DNA of 64,000 nucleotides from Eubacteriaceae bacterium (GCA_910574015.1 CAJSYQ010000001.1:1-64000), one strand, 5' to 3'; shown: positions 8,153 through 16,788, counted from the first letter of the stretch. The notes: generated by a model from the letters alone, not told the origin. Translations and numbers: made by a program.

Positions 8153-10873
8153 GTTAAAAACAATGATGACAAAGCACAGGACGCAAAGAAAAACAAAGCG
8201 GCACAGATCACGGCAAAGCGCGAACTAACGCAGCAAAAATTGCAGAACTATGTGGATCTTTATGATTCCCGGACTGCCCGTGCAGAAGCAAAAGAATCCA
8301 TACAGACTAATGCAAAAGATAAAGACAAAACAATCGGCACACAGATAAAGAACGTAGAAAAATCCTATACGAAGCAGATAAAGATCGCAAAGGAGGTCAC
8401 AAAAAACAAGGCGGAGGCAGACCGTCTCGAGTACGAACGGCAGCTGAAGATAAGGGAACTGAAACAAAAAGGACTGCAGTATTATGTTGATGAATATAAC
8501 GCCAGTGCTGACCTTGCCGGACTAAATGCAGAAAATGCCATCGGCTCTGAGAAAAAGAATGGGTTTATCCGCACACAGCTCTCCTATCTCCAGAAATCCT
8601 ATGCAAAGCAGATAGAAATAGCAAAATTTTCAAATGATAAAACGGAACAGGACCGCTTGCAGGCGGAATACGAAGCAAAGAAGGTTGACCTGCAGAAACA
8701 GCAGATCGACAACCTGAAAACCGATTACGAGAACAGGATCGGGCTTATAAACAATGATAAACAGGATATAAGCAATTCCCTTTCCGAAACAGAAGCCCGG
8801 GGCGATATTGTCCAGGCGGCCTTCTATTCTTCCCTTAACAGCTATGAAAAACAGGTGCTTGCCAAGCTCAATGAAGAACGGGGAAAACTCCTGGCACAGC
8901 AGAACACCTTTGCCCTGTATTCGCCCAAATGGTATGACCTGCAGTCGGATATCCAGAGTGTGGAAAATGAGATCAGCAGTACAAATACATCCATTATCGA
9001 GAACAACAAAAAGATCGGTGAACTGAAAAAGGCAATGTATGACGATATTGCATCGAGGAATTCCGATGCCAGTTCCGAAGCACAGTTCCTGGCAGGACTC
9101 CTTGGCGATGCCCTTACGGATGATAAGACGGGCATGCTGACAAAAGAAGGGTTCGGCGTGCTTGGCACCTATGGGATAGAACTGGAGGCAAATGCAAACA
9201 CTGCCGGCGTGTTCAGGCAGGAACGGGAAGAGATCGAAAAAGCGATTGCCGCATTCCATTCCGGCGATCCACATGCACTGGATATGTATGGTTCCCTCAC
9301 TGCGGCAAAAAAGGAACTCAATGAGATCATCAAAAAGCAGCAGGACGCAGCCTCATCAGAATATAACGCAAAGAAAAAGATCTACGACATCATGAAACAG
9401 ATGTATGATGCACAGCTTGCCTATATGAGTTCTATCATCAATGCAAAAACACAGGTTCTGGATATGGAAAAAGACCTGTATGACTATGAGCGGAACATAA
9501 ACAGCCAGACAAAAAATATCGCAGCAATGGAAAAACAGCTGGCATCCTTAAAAGGGGATGATTCCGAAGAAGGACGTGCCAGACGGGCAAAGCTGCAGGC
9601 AGACCTTGACGAGGCAAACAAGAACCTTCAGGATACCGAATATGAACGGTATATCAGTGACCAGCAGAACATGCTCGACAACATGTATAAGCAGTATGAA
9701 GACCTCCTCACAACCCTGGAAAAGGATTTCGAGACTATAGTAAAAAATGGCATCCTGACCATCAATACAACAGCAGGCGGCATCTCCCAGACACTGAAGG
9801 ATATCGCAGAGAAATATGGCTATGTTACCTCAGAAGATATGAGCAGCATCATGAATTCCTTTAAGGATACAGGGCTGACAAATCTTGAATGCATATTTAA
9901 CAATCTCGCAAATGAGATCAGGAATGGATACAATAGCGGTTCTGGCACAGGCAATGGCAATGGCGGATCCGGACTCAGTGGACAGCGTGGGGGCGATACC
10001 GATACCAACCCACCGGGAGGCACTCCAAACAGGGATACCGTAATAGAACAGGGGAAAACAGATGCTGAGAATGCACAAACGCAAAAGAACGACCTAAAAA
10101 AGATACTGGCAAAAGCAGATTATGCCAAAAAGGCAGCAAAATCTCCCGAAAAATACAAGTCAAGATTGAACCAGATACTGGCGAAGGAAACAGGATATGT
10201 AGTGACGATCAACGATGGTTATACCGCATCAAAATTCCTCCAGGCCCTCAACGGGAATGGAAATGGCTCGGCAAAGCCGGGTAAAGATGGAAGCTATTAT
10301 GCAAAGGATGGAAATATCTATAAGAAACTGCAGGAAAAATACCCTCTTATCGGGTTCCGCACAGGCGGGATCGTCCGTACCAGCGGAGTACCAAAAAACG
10401 GCGACCATGTGCCTGTCCGTGTCAACCCGGATGAAACCATCCTGACAAAGGACTTCACCGAAATGCTCCCTGATACAGTGGAAACAATGAAAGGGTTATC
10501 CCGGACGGCGTTTATGGGGAACGTCAAATTATCTCCTGATCAAATAAAGGATCTGGCAGCATTCATAAACAGACCTGATCATACACCGAATTTACTGTCA
10601 ATTGGCATGTCCAAAGCATATGATGATAAAATAAAAGAGATCGGATCCTTTATAAAAAACGTAGATCAGACAAGAAATATGCAGCCGAATCCTGTAAGCG
10701 GCAACCAAAATATTTTTGTTGACAGCATCAAGCTTGAACTTCCCAATGTAAAAGATTACAGGAGCTTTCGTGAAGAGATGAAACAAGATTCTTTATCAAG
10801 GAGAATGGCAGAATGTATATTCAATGACTGTGCAAGACACGGGAAAATTACACAAAGCATTCAGAAATTTTAA
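8153..10873 (+). CDS. phage tail tape-measure protein, exon 2
   Basis: The open frame downstream of the intron; the coding sequence is in frame from about 8153 (VKNNDDKAQDAKK) although the first start-like codon is TTG 8240. It adds about 906 residues, so the spliced protein would be close to 2,500. The first half is long charged coiled coil with repeated KNVEKSYTKQIK / SYLQKSYAKQIE units. A Gly/Asn-rich linker lies near 9936-10020. The last third has the FRTGGIVRTSGVPKNGDHVPVRVNPDETIL motif family, common near the C-termini of Firmicutes tape-measure proteins. No tail-distal, baseplate or lysis gene follows; the insertion sequence begins 20 bases after the stop. Confidence 0.85.
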   Translation, partial: VKNNDDKAQDAKKNKAAQITAKRELTQQKLQNYVDLYDSRTARAEAKESIQTNAKDKDKTIGTQIKNVEKSYTKQIKIAKEVTKNKAEADRLEYERQLKIRELKQKGLQYYVDEYNASADLAGLNAENAIGSEKKNGFIRTQLSYLQKSYAKQIEIAKFSNDKTEQDRLQAEYEAKKVDLQKQQIDNLKTDYENRIGLINNDKQDISNSLSETEARGDIVQAAFYSSLNSYEKQVLAKLNEERGKLLAQQNTFALYSPKWYDLQSDIQSVENEISSTNTSIIENNKKIGELKKAMYDDIASRNSDASSEAQFLAGLLGDALTDDKTGMLTKEGFGVLGTYGIELEANANTAGVFRQEREEIEKAIAAFHSGDPHALDMYGSLTAAKKELNEIIKKQQDAASSEYNAKKKIYDIMKQMYDAQLAYMSSIINAKTQVLDMEKDLYDYERNINSQTKNIAAMEKQLASLKGDDSEEGRARRAKLQADLDEANKNLQDTEYERYISDQQNMLDNMYKQYEDLLTTLEKDFETIVKNGILTINTTAGGISQTLKDIAEKYGYVTSEDMSSIMNSFKDTGLTNLECIFNNLANEIRNGYNSGSGTGNGNGGSGLSGQRGGDTDTNPPGGTPNRDTVIEQGKTDAENAQTQKNDLKKILAKADYAKKAAKSPEKYKSRLNQILAKETGYVVTINDGYTASKFLQALNGNGNGSAKPGKDGSYYAKDGNIYKKLQEKYPLIGFRTGGIVRTSGVPKNGDHVPVRVNPDETILTKDFTEMLPDTVETMKGLSRTAFMGNVKLSPDQIKDLAAFINRPDHTPNLLSIGMSKAYDDKIKEIGSFIKNVDQTRNMQPNPVSGNQNIFVDSIKLELPNVKDYRSFREEMKQDSLSRRMAECIFNDCARHGKITQSIQKF

Positions 10874-10908
10874 AATCGTGTTAGTAATTATTGCACTACT
10901 TTACAACT

Positions 10909-12132
10909 TTATAAATGATGCCCCTGTTTCTTAATTAGCTGTTTTAAGGCATTTATTAGGGCATTTGATTTTATACTGGTTTCGACTTTTTCTACGAAAA
11001 TGGCATAAAATACCTGCTGGCGAATCTGTTCGCTTAGAGCAAACCGAAACTCCTGAACGCTTTCTGTCTGATATTTAAAAAACGCCTCATCCTGGTATGG
11101 CAGCAGCTTCATCGCACAGTATGAAATGTTAATCAGATTGACCAGCATTTCAATCCCTCTGCGGCTGCGGACCATGTAACTGCACAGTGACCAGAAAGTT
11201 TTCTGTTCGTAGTAACTAACTTCTATCGGCCATCGAAATGCATACAGCATCAGGGGAATAAACTGCATCCGGCTGCTCCCTGTCTGGTTTAGCGGGGATT
11301 TCTCCTGCCATGCGCAGAAGATCTGCAGCTGTTGCGGGAAAACTGTGCTGAAAAACAAACGCCTGCCGCCCGCTGCTTTATCAGCGGATGTGACATATGC
11401 CAGGACTGTCCTTTTTCCAAAAATGTTCGTAAGGACATGGCGCACGGCCATATAGTAATCACCGATTTTTTCATCAGACAGCGTAAAATCATCATGGATA
11501 GAAAGCCTTTTTCCATGCGATGCAGGCCGTCCCCGTTTCCCCGTGCGCTGCGGCGGCAGGTCATAAATAACGGAGTCGGATCTTGCATTCCCTATAAGAT
11601 CCAGATTTTCATACTCATCCACGATGGAAACAAGGTTCTTCTTTACATACCAGCTATCGCAGAGGATGATGACATTTTTCTTTTCATGGAATACAGGCAT
11701 TACATGCCGTATCATGGATGCAGCCAGTTCCAGCTTGGATTCCTTTTTCTGCCACATGCGGTATCCAAGCGGAACGCAAAGATAGTGGATCCTGCCTTTG
11801 TTCCATACCGGGACACAGACCATTACACTTACGAAGCAGTGTCCGTTCAGATAGTTTGAACCATGATGCGCGGCATGGTCAAAAAGCTTTGAAACATCCT
11901 CGAATTTTTTGCCAAATTTCGAAACCATTGTGTCATCAATGCATAGAAACACAGGCTGTGACTGTAGTTTTTCCGGTATGAGATTCAGAGCCATGCCCGC
12001 AGTGGTATTCATGAATCTGGAATAATCTGCCTTTGCATAAGAACATGCGTAATAAAATGCATTCAGGGATTTTTTCGTAATCCCCGCCAAAAAATGTCTG
12101 TACAATGAACGGATAGAGGCCGCTGACTCCAT
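10909..12132 (-). CDS. DDE transposase (IS4/IS701-like superfamily)
   Basis: A 407-residue transposase. The first catalytic Asp is likely in FLCIDDTMVSKFGKK (about residue 67), the second in NVIILCDSWYVKK (about residue 158), and the Glu in the RWPIEVSYYEQKTFW block (about residue 304), the YREK-like signature of IS4-type enzymes. Its stop overlaps the left terminal repeat. Length and frame are intact, so the element may still be active. The 213 bases ahead of its start contain a long palindrome that may control its expression. Confidence 0.85.
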   Translation of the reverse strand: MESAASIRSLYRHFLAGITKKSLNAFYYACSYAKADYSRFMNTTAGMALNLIPEKLQSQPVFLCIDDTMVSKFGKKFEDVSKLFDHAAHHGSNYLNGHCFVSVMVCVPVWNKGRIHYLCVPLGYRMWQKKESKLELAASMIRHVMPVFHEKKNVIILCDSWYVKKNLVSIVDEYENLDLIGNARSDSVIYDLPPQRTGKRGRPASHGKRLSIHDDFTLSDEKIGDYYMAVRHVLTNIFGKRTVLAYVTSADKAAGGRRLFFSTVFPQQLQIFCAWQEKSPLNQTGSSRMQFIPLMLYAFRWPIEVSYYEQKTFWSLCSYMVRSRRGIEMLVNLINISYCAMKLLPYQDEAFFKYQTESVQEFRFALSEQIRQQVFYAIFVEKVETSIKSNALINALKQLIKKQGHHL

Positions 12133-12242
12133 AGCAAGTATAGATAATACCAGCAGAAACAGGGTTTCAATAGTGGGTGCGGAAAAAGTTTTAAAATAAA
12201 TATAAAAATAACGGTACAGTCTACCAATTAGATTATTTTCGT

Positions 12243-12309
12243 TGTATAATAAGTCTGACGTACAAGATCACTCTCTTTCGTATAGTTTGATGTGCAAACT
12301 TATTATACA
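12243..12309. repeat. 12-bp palindrome upstream of the transposase
   Basis: TGTATAATAAGT (12243-12254) recurs as its exact complement ACTTATTATACA (12298-12309), with partly complementary ACAAGA/CTTGT sequences inside and beyond. It lies in the non-coding part of the insertion sequence, between the right end and the transposase start. It could fold in the transposase mRNA leader or act as a cruciform. TATAAT-like boxes are included in the arms. Confidence 0.55.
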
Positions 12310-12340
12310 TGAGAAAGTGTCTTGTGCGTTATTTTATTTT

Positions 12341-13387
12341 TCAAAAAGTTGTAAAGTGGTGTTGTTTAAGATAGTCCGGTAGAATTGACCCATCTAAAAT
12401 ATAATTTAGTTCTTTTTTAGATAACGCAATATTACTGTGTAAATCTGAACTTGTCAAAGTTGAACTCTTATTATTTTTTGAATTTAAAAGCAATATTGCT
12501 TCCATAGTTATATTCTGGTGTATAAACACATATTTTACATTGGGTGCTTTTCCTTTTTGAGTCGTAGCATTCTTTATTTTCAACATTCCCCAATGCCCAC
12601 TTGGATCAATGCTATTCACCCCATCATTTCCACAATAAGTATACAAATGCAGACTCAGCGGCTCATCATTCTCCCCTGTATATGTATCCTTTGTCAAAAA
12701 CCTACCCACTGCAGGCTGGTAATACCTTGCCCGTAAATAAAGCTCCTCCGCCTCCTTATCATAGTATTCTCTACAATAACGGAACGGATTATCATCTTTT
12801 CCATCCAGCTTTACTTCATTCCCAAAGGAATCATACTCATAGGTTTTAGTAACCTTTCCACTTTCATCTGTGAGCTGCACCACATTTCCATGCGGATCGG
12901 TCACATAATACTGTTTCTCTGTATTTTCTCCTTTGTCGGCATAAACAAGATCGGTTCCTCGAATATAGCGTTTCTGCAGCTTGCCACCTTCGGAAAGTTC
13001 CATTACCAACTGATCCCCATCCCAGACGAATACCGTCTTCTCCCCATTTACCGTCTTGCTGGTACGCAACCCCTCGGCATCATAAGTAAAACTCACTTTA
13101 TAGTTCTTTGTCAGCGTCTGTGTCAACTGATTCAAGGCATTATAATGATTGACTACGTTCTCATTCAGCCGATTGTCCCCCAGTGTCACGTCGATATCAA
13201 CATAAGTGTTATCCTTCCTGTCACTTGGTATCTCATAACGGTTGACCGTGGCAAGCTGGTTTCCGTTTTTATTATATTTATAGACAACAACAGAATCCTC
13301 CTCCGTGTCGGTGTTTAAGGTATCGGTACGAAGCAGTTCATCGTTTTTGTTATATTTATAGGCAGTTACTTTGTTTCCAACCTTCAT
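12341..13387 (-). pseudogene. RHS-repeat protein fragment, truncated at both ends
   Basis: About 348 residues of RHS/YD-repeat sequence (AYKYNKNDELLRTD, VSFTYDAEGLRTS) followed by the RHS core motif RARYYQPAVGRFLTKD and SIDPSGH, the usual boundary before a polymorphic toxin tip. Only about 80 tip residues remain; the last ones (HHFTTF and stop) are encoded by the end of the insertion sequence, so the toxin domain is cut off. The YD-repeat frame continues upstream of 13387 to about 13480 without a ribosome binding site or secretion signal, so the N-terminal delivery part is also missing. It is best read as a relic of a contact-dependent toxin gene. No immunity gene is recognisable. Confidence 0.85.
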
Positions 13388-13520
13388 TTCTTTCCGGTTG
13401 TTGTTGCTGTCGTAAGTGTAGGAAATATCTTCACCGCCTGTTTTGTTTTCTTCCTTACTTATAATACTTCTTTTCTTGTTCCATGTTCAAATCCCCTCCC
13501 TCTCAAGTGATGTGTAATTA

Positions 13521-14585
13521 TCATTCATACGATAAATTTTCATCACGATTCACAGCCTCCATCAGCCGGTCAAAATCACTCTGGTACAGCCGGTCCTGGA
13601 TTACCCTGTACTGTTCAAACTCACTTTCCGCAAACGCCTTCGCTATCGCTGCTGTCACTTTCCCTTTATCCTGCAAAACCTCTGCATCATTGAACTGCAG
13701 AAAAGCATCCAGTTTAGTCGCCCAGTCCTCCATTGTCATCGGAATATGCCGCCTTGCCTGTCTGGTCGCATAATCCAGATACATCGTGACAATCTCATTC
13801 AGTTCCTGCATTTCATCCACAGATAAATAATTCTTCGCTACGGATACATCAGCCTTTACAATCTTTCCCTCCGGTGCATTTCTCCATGTAGTAAGTCCCA
13901 TATGCTCCTTGTTATGGTCTGCCCTCTCTACAATTACCTCCGCTGCAGTATTTCCATGAACCGCATAATGCATTTTGTTTTGAACCGTAGCAAAAAAATC
14001 TCTGGTGATCTGGCTGTCAAGGGAATAATCAACCGCTGTTGCATAAATATCTGTAATCTTCTGATAGAAACGTCTTTCACTGGCACGGATTTCCTGAATC
14101 TCGGAAATTAAATGCTCAAAATAATCTTCATCAAAAATCTGGCCGTTAATCAAACGCTCTTTGTCCAGCACATACCCTTGCTTTGTAAAAGTATCCAATA
14201 CCTTTGTCGCCCACTGACGGAACTGCGTCGCCCTGGCAGAATTCGTCCGATACCCCACTGCAATAATGGCAGACAACGAATAAAATTTGTACCGGTATGT
14301 TTTTCCGTTATCTGCAACTTGTGCAAAATTTGCACAAGTTGATTCTTCTGATAATTCCTCACTCTCATAGATATTTCTTAAATGCTTCGTAACTACACTC
14401 CGGTCTACATCAAAAAGTTGTGCGATTGCCTTCTGTGTCAGCCAGACATCGTGATTCTGCACCCGCACCTCAATCCCATCTTCGCCTGCATCCTTAGTAA
14501 ACACAAGAAAATCAACAGTACTATTGCGTATCTGCAATTTCCTGCCTGCTGCTTCTATATCATTTTTCGTATCCTGATGTGCCAT
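13521..14585 (-). CDS. rhuM: RhuM family protein
   Basis: About 354 residues. The N-terminal part has a KilA/Bro-like or winged-helix character (VWLTQKAIAQLFDVDRSVVTKHLRNI, residues about 40-70), followed by the RhuM core TYRYKFYSLSAIIAVGYRTNSARATQFRQWAT and the later NKEHMGLTTWRNAPEGK block. RhuM was named from a Salmonella pathogenicity island gene and is frequent on mobile elements; its biochemical role is not established. The start at 14585 (MAHQDTK) has AAAGGTGG ten bases upstream; an alternative in-frame ATG at 14606 adds seven residues. It sits between an RHS relic and a second rhuM remnant, in an AT-rich island. Confidence 0.85.
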   Translation of the reverse strand: MAHQDTKNDIEAAGRKLQIRNSTVDFLVFTKDAGEDGIEVRVQNHDVWLTQKAIAQLFDVDRSVVTKHLRNIYESEELSEESTCANFAQVADNGKTYRYKFYSLSAIIAVGYRTNSARATQFRQWATKVLDTFTKQGYVLDKERLINGQIFDEDYFEHLISEIQEIRASERRFYQKITDIYATAVDYSLDSQITRDFFATVQNKMHYAVHGNTAAEVIVERADHNKEHMGLTTWRNAPEGKIVKADVSVAKNYLSVDEMQELNEIVTMYLDYATRQARRHIPMTMEDWATKLDAFLQFNDAEVLQDKGKVTAAIAKAFAESEFEQYRVIQDRLYQSDFDRLMEAVNRDENLSYE

Positions 14586-14712
14586 AACACACATACCACC
14601 TTTCATTCCTGTCTGCTTTCATCGAATGAATCCATATCTCCATTATACCGCAGACCATTTTTTCTGTCATTTTCTTTTTTCATAATAACAGACAGTCCTT
14701 ATAAGAAAACCA

Positions 14713-14739
14713 CAGGCGGTCTATTTCACAGACCGCCTG
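14713..14739 (-). terminator. stem-loop, probable intrinsic terminator
   Basis: CAGGCGGTCT (14713-14722) and AGACCGCCTG (14730-14739) form a perfect 10-bp stem around seven bases. On the minus strand the stem is followed by TGGTTTTCTT; on the plus strand no T-run follows. No minus-strand gene is seen directly upstream of it except the rhuM remnant, so it may be a leftover of a lost gene. Confidence 0.55.
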
Positions 14740-14807
14740 GCAAAATCATATTTACTCTTTCTTTGGCATTAAGACTCTTATGATTCAATCTAATTTCATT
14801 TTCCATG

Positions 14808-14834
14808 TACCATCTACGTACCAATTACGTACCA
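14808..14834. repeat. three GTACCA direct repeats spaced 10-11 bases
   Basis: GTACCA occurs at 14808, 14818 and 14829, with flanking AC and AATT also partly repeated (ACGTACCAATT twice). The spacing of one helical turn puts all copies on one face of the DNA, as in operators, iterons or recombinase arm sites. The surrounding gap (14586-15245) has no other intact gene; it also holds small stems at CCCC...GGGG (near 14897-14913) and TCTCC...GGAGA (near 14919-14934). Confidence 0.45.
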
Positions 14835-15023
14835 ATTCCGCATCAAACTACATGAAGATATAAAAACTTATATGGAAATCAAAAGTCTTGCAACCCCTGT
14901 ATCTATGGGGATTTATCTCCTTCTATGGAGAAACATGGACTTTTATGAAACCGGCTCGCAGATTACTATGCCTAGTTTCATGATTGTATTTTCTTATTAA
15001 AATTCAATACTTTACCTTTACAA

Positions 15024-15080
15024 GCCCTCCCTCCGGTGCATTTCTCCATATAGCCAGCCCATATGTTCTTTGTTACGGCC
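15024..15080 (-). pseudogene. remnant of a second rhuM gene
   Basis: About 57 bases are roughly 80 percent identical to the part of the intact rhuM that encodes RADHNKEHMGLTTWRNAPEGK (13864-13920). On the minus strand it reads RNKEHMG before the frame is lost. It shows that a rhuM paralogue was present or that the gene was duplicated and decayed. Confidence 0.65.
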
Positions 15081-15157
15081 TATAAAAGAAGATTTCCTTT
15101 TCGGACAGTAAAAAGTAGCCATCATACTCGTAGTCCACACCTGGTTAGGGAATCCTA

Positions 15158-15232
15158 TTGACAAGCATAAATGACAATGATATAATGCAAATTGACAATG
15201 ATAGTTGTCAATTAGACAAAAGAGGTTGTCAT
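15158..15232 (+). promoter_or_regulatory. consensus promoter with Xre-type operator repeats
   Basis: TTGACA (15158-15163), a 17-base spacer and TATAAT (15181-15186) form a perfect consensus promoter. Immediately downstream lies the inverted repeat TTGACAA (15192-15198) / TTGTCAA (15205-15211). Further TGACAATGA (15172-15180) and TTGTCAT (15226-15232) copies lie in the spacer and before the start codon. This is the pattern expected if the Xre protein encoded next represses its own operon. Confidence 0.7.
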
Positions 15233-15245
15233 GTGGAGGTATTGT

Positions 15246-15461
15246 ATGATACTGCGAAATCGTTTGAAAGAACGCAGAGCTGCATTGAGTGTCAATCAGC
15301 AGGAAATGGGGCGGTTATGCGGCGTATCAAGGCAGACAATCAGCCTGATTGAACGGGGGGATTATTCACCGTCCGTAACCCTTGCTTTGACGATTGCAAA
15401 AGTATGTGGCGTCACGGTAGAAGAAGTTTTCTATTTACAGGAGGAACAAGAAAATGGATAA
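15246..15461 (+). CDS. Xre-family HTH transcriptional regulator
   Basis: A 71-residue single-domain regulator: helix-turn-helix in RLKERRAALSVNQQEMGRLCGVSRQTISLIERGDYSP, ending in a short acidic tail (EEQENG). Chosen start ATG 15246 has GGAGG six bases upstream; an in-frame ATG at 15231 is less well placed. It overlaps the next gene by eight bases. Small Xre proteins of this kind are often paired with a downstream membrane protein, and operator-like repeats at the promoter suggest autoregulation. Confidence 0.9.
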   Translation: MILRNRLKERRAALSVNQQEMGRLCGVSRQTISLIERGDYSPSVTLALTIAKVCGVTVEEVFYLQEEQENG

Positions 15462-16245
15462 TAACGAAATCAGAAAAGCAAATCGAAAGGCCTTTCCTAA
15501 GTTTATGCTCATAATAGTCATAAGCCTTATTGTCGGCGGGGGAATTGGGTTTTTCTCCACAAGATATGATTGGAACGCATTGACAAGCGATATGAAAAGC
15601 GCAGGAGGATTTTTCGGAACCTATATTGCCCCGTGGCTGATATTGACGATAGCGATTATCATGCCGATGGTCTGTGTCCCTGTTTATCGGAGCGCAAAGA
15701 AGCTGCTCTCCTCTTGGGACGGTGAAAATGAGGAAGCTTCGGATGAGATTGATAAAAACCTTTCCATTGTTATTTGGATCACAGGCGCGGCTCTTATCCT
15801 CTCCTGTTTCCTCCTTGCGGCTTTGTATTCCATGGGATCCTCAACTTTTGAAAATGAAAACAATATTGTGCCGTTTTTTATAGGAATTGCAGCTTTTTTC
15901 ATCATTTTAATCGAAGCGGTTCTCATCCAACAGAAATGCGTCGATGCCGCTAAGAAAACAAATCCCGAAAAAACGGTGTCCGTTTATGATACGAAGTTCC
16001 AAAAGAAATGGATGGATAGCTGCGATGAAGCCGAGAAGATTATAATTGGCAAATGCGCATTTAAGGCCTATGCTGCCACCAACACGGTTTGTTTGGTTCT
16101 ATCCATTGTGCTTTCCATTTGTACCCTTGTTTTCGGTATAGGATTTTTGCCTTCTTTTGTGGTATGCCTTGTCTGGATTGTCAATCATTCAGTATATTGC
16201 AAGGAAACGTTAAAGTATTCAAAGGTGGGGAATAAAATTTCTTAA
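15454..16245 (+). CDS. membrane protein, DUF3169-like
   Basis: 263 residues with about six hydrophobic segments arranged in pairs (FMLIIVISLIVGGGIGFF, APWLILTIAIIMPMVCV, IVIWITGAALILSCFLLAAL, IVPFFIGIAAFFIILIEAVL, then two near the C-terminus). This layout and the upstream Xre gene match the DUF3169 family, which is commonly paired with such regulators in Firmicutes. Function unknown; an integral membrane role is clear. Translationally coupled to the regulator. Confidence 0.75.
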   Translation: MDNNEIRKANRKAFPKFMLIIVISLIVGGGIGFFSTRYDWNALTSDMKSAGGFFGTYIAPWLILTIAIIMPMVCVPVYRSAKKLLSSWDGENEEASDEIDKNLSIVIWITGAALILSCFLLAALYSMGSSTFENENNIVPFFIGIAAFFIILIEAVLIQQKCVDAAKKTNPEKTVSVYDTKFQKKWMDSCDEAEKIIIGKCAFKAYAATNTVCLVLSIVLSICTLVFGIGFLPSFVVCLVWIVNHSVYCKETLKYSKVGNKIS

Positions 16246-16287
16246 ATGAGACGAAATTTGTGGAGAAAAACAGTAGGAGGATAGGTA

Positions 16288-16638
16288 ATGGCGAATTATT
16301 GGTGGATTGTCGTTATTCTGATTATCTTTTGGCGAATTAGGAAAAGGCGGCGATCAGCGGCGGCTGTGTGGCAAATACAAACCCGAAGAAAACAAAACAA
16401 GGAGAATATTATTATGAAAGAACTTGCAAAGCAATTTATCGGCGAAGAGTGCATTATTTATACGATTACTTCAAATGACGGCAGCGTACAAGGCGTCATT
16501 AAGGAAATTGATGATAGTGGTATGATAATCGAGAGAAATTCCGGCGAACGGGAAATTGTTAATCTTGATTTTGTCACCCGCATCAGAGAGTACCCGAGAA
16601 AGAAAAACGGGAAGAAAAAAGGACTCGTGTTGGATTGA
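16288..16638 (+). CDS. DUF6897-like small protein with a possible membrane-anchored long form
   Basis: 116 residues. The first 42 form a membrane anchor (WWIVVILIIFW) and a basic linker. The rest (from MKELAKQFIGEEC) is an SH3/Hfq-like beta domain ending in VNLDFVTRIREYPRKKNGKKKG, the signature of the DUF6897 family of Firmicutes. Two starts are well equipped: ATG 16288 behind AGGAGG, and in-frame ATG 16414 behind AAGGAG at nine bases. Typical family members correspond to the short form, so the long form may be a fusion or a second isoform. Third gene of the Xre operon. Confidence 0.7.
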   Translation: MANYWWIVVILIIFWRIRKRRRSAAAVWQIQTRRKQNKENIIMKELAKQFIGEECIIYTITSNDGSVQGVIKEIDDSGMIIERNSGEREIVNLDFVTRIREYPRKKNGKKKGLVLD

Positions 16639-16788
16639 GCGGCAATCAATTATAAACTGTTACGTTAAAGTCAAGTGTATTCCCCCAAAAAGTTACTCCC
16701 ATATTTTCATTTTGTAAATACAGATACAAAATCTCTTGTTTTACGCGGTTTCAAATTGTTTAAGCAGAAATCCAGAAAAGAATAACGA

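Larger units (their letters stand above)
10894..12361. mobile_element. insertion sequence with 17-bp terminal inverted repeats
   Basis: The left end CACTACTTTACAACTTT (10894-10910) matches the right end, whose reverse complement is CACCACTTTACAACTTT (12345-12361), at 16 of 17 positions. One transposase gene on the minus strand fills most of the 1.47 kb. No clear target duplication is visible beyond a possible TTG on each side; the flanks are unrelated genes (a tape measure and an RHS gene), so a deletion between two copies may have formed this junction. The right end supplies the last codons and stop of the RHS fragment. Confidence 0.85.

Noticed and set aside
7296-8239. Gap in the tape-measure gene read as a pseudogene or simple insertion
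   Set aside because: The group I core pairings and frame-keeping length explain the gap better, and both flanking frames are intact.
8630-9274. Long minus-strand frame opposite tape-measure exon 2
   Set aside because: It lies fully within the coding sequence, lacks a ribosome binding site and has no recognisable domain.
11332-11859. Plus-strand frame inside the insertion sequence
   Set aside because: It is antisense to the catalytic core of the transposase and shows no motif or start signal.
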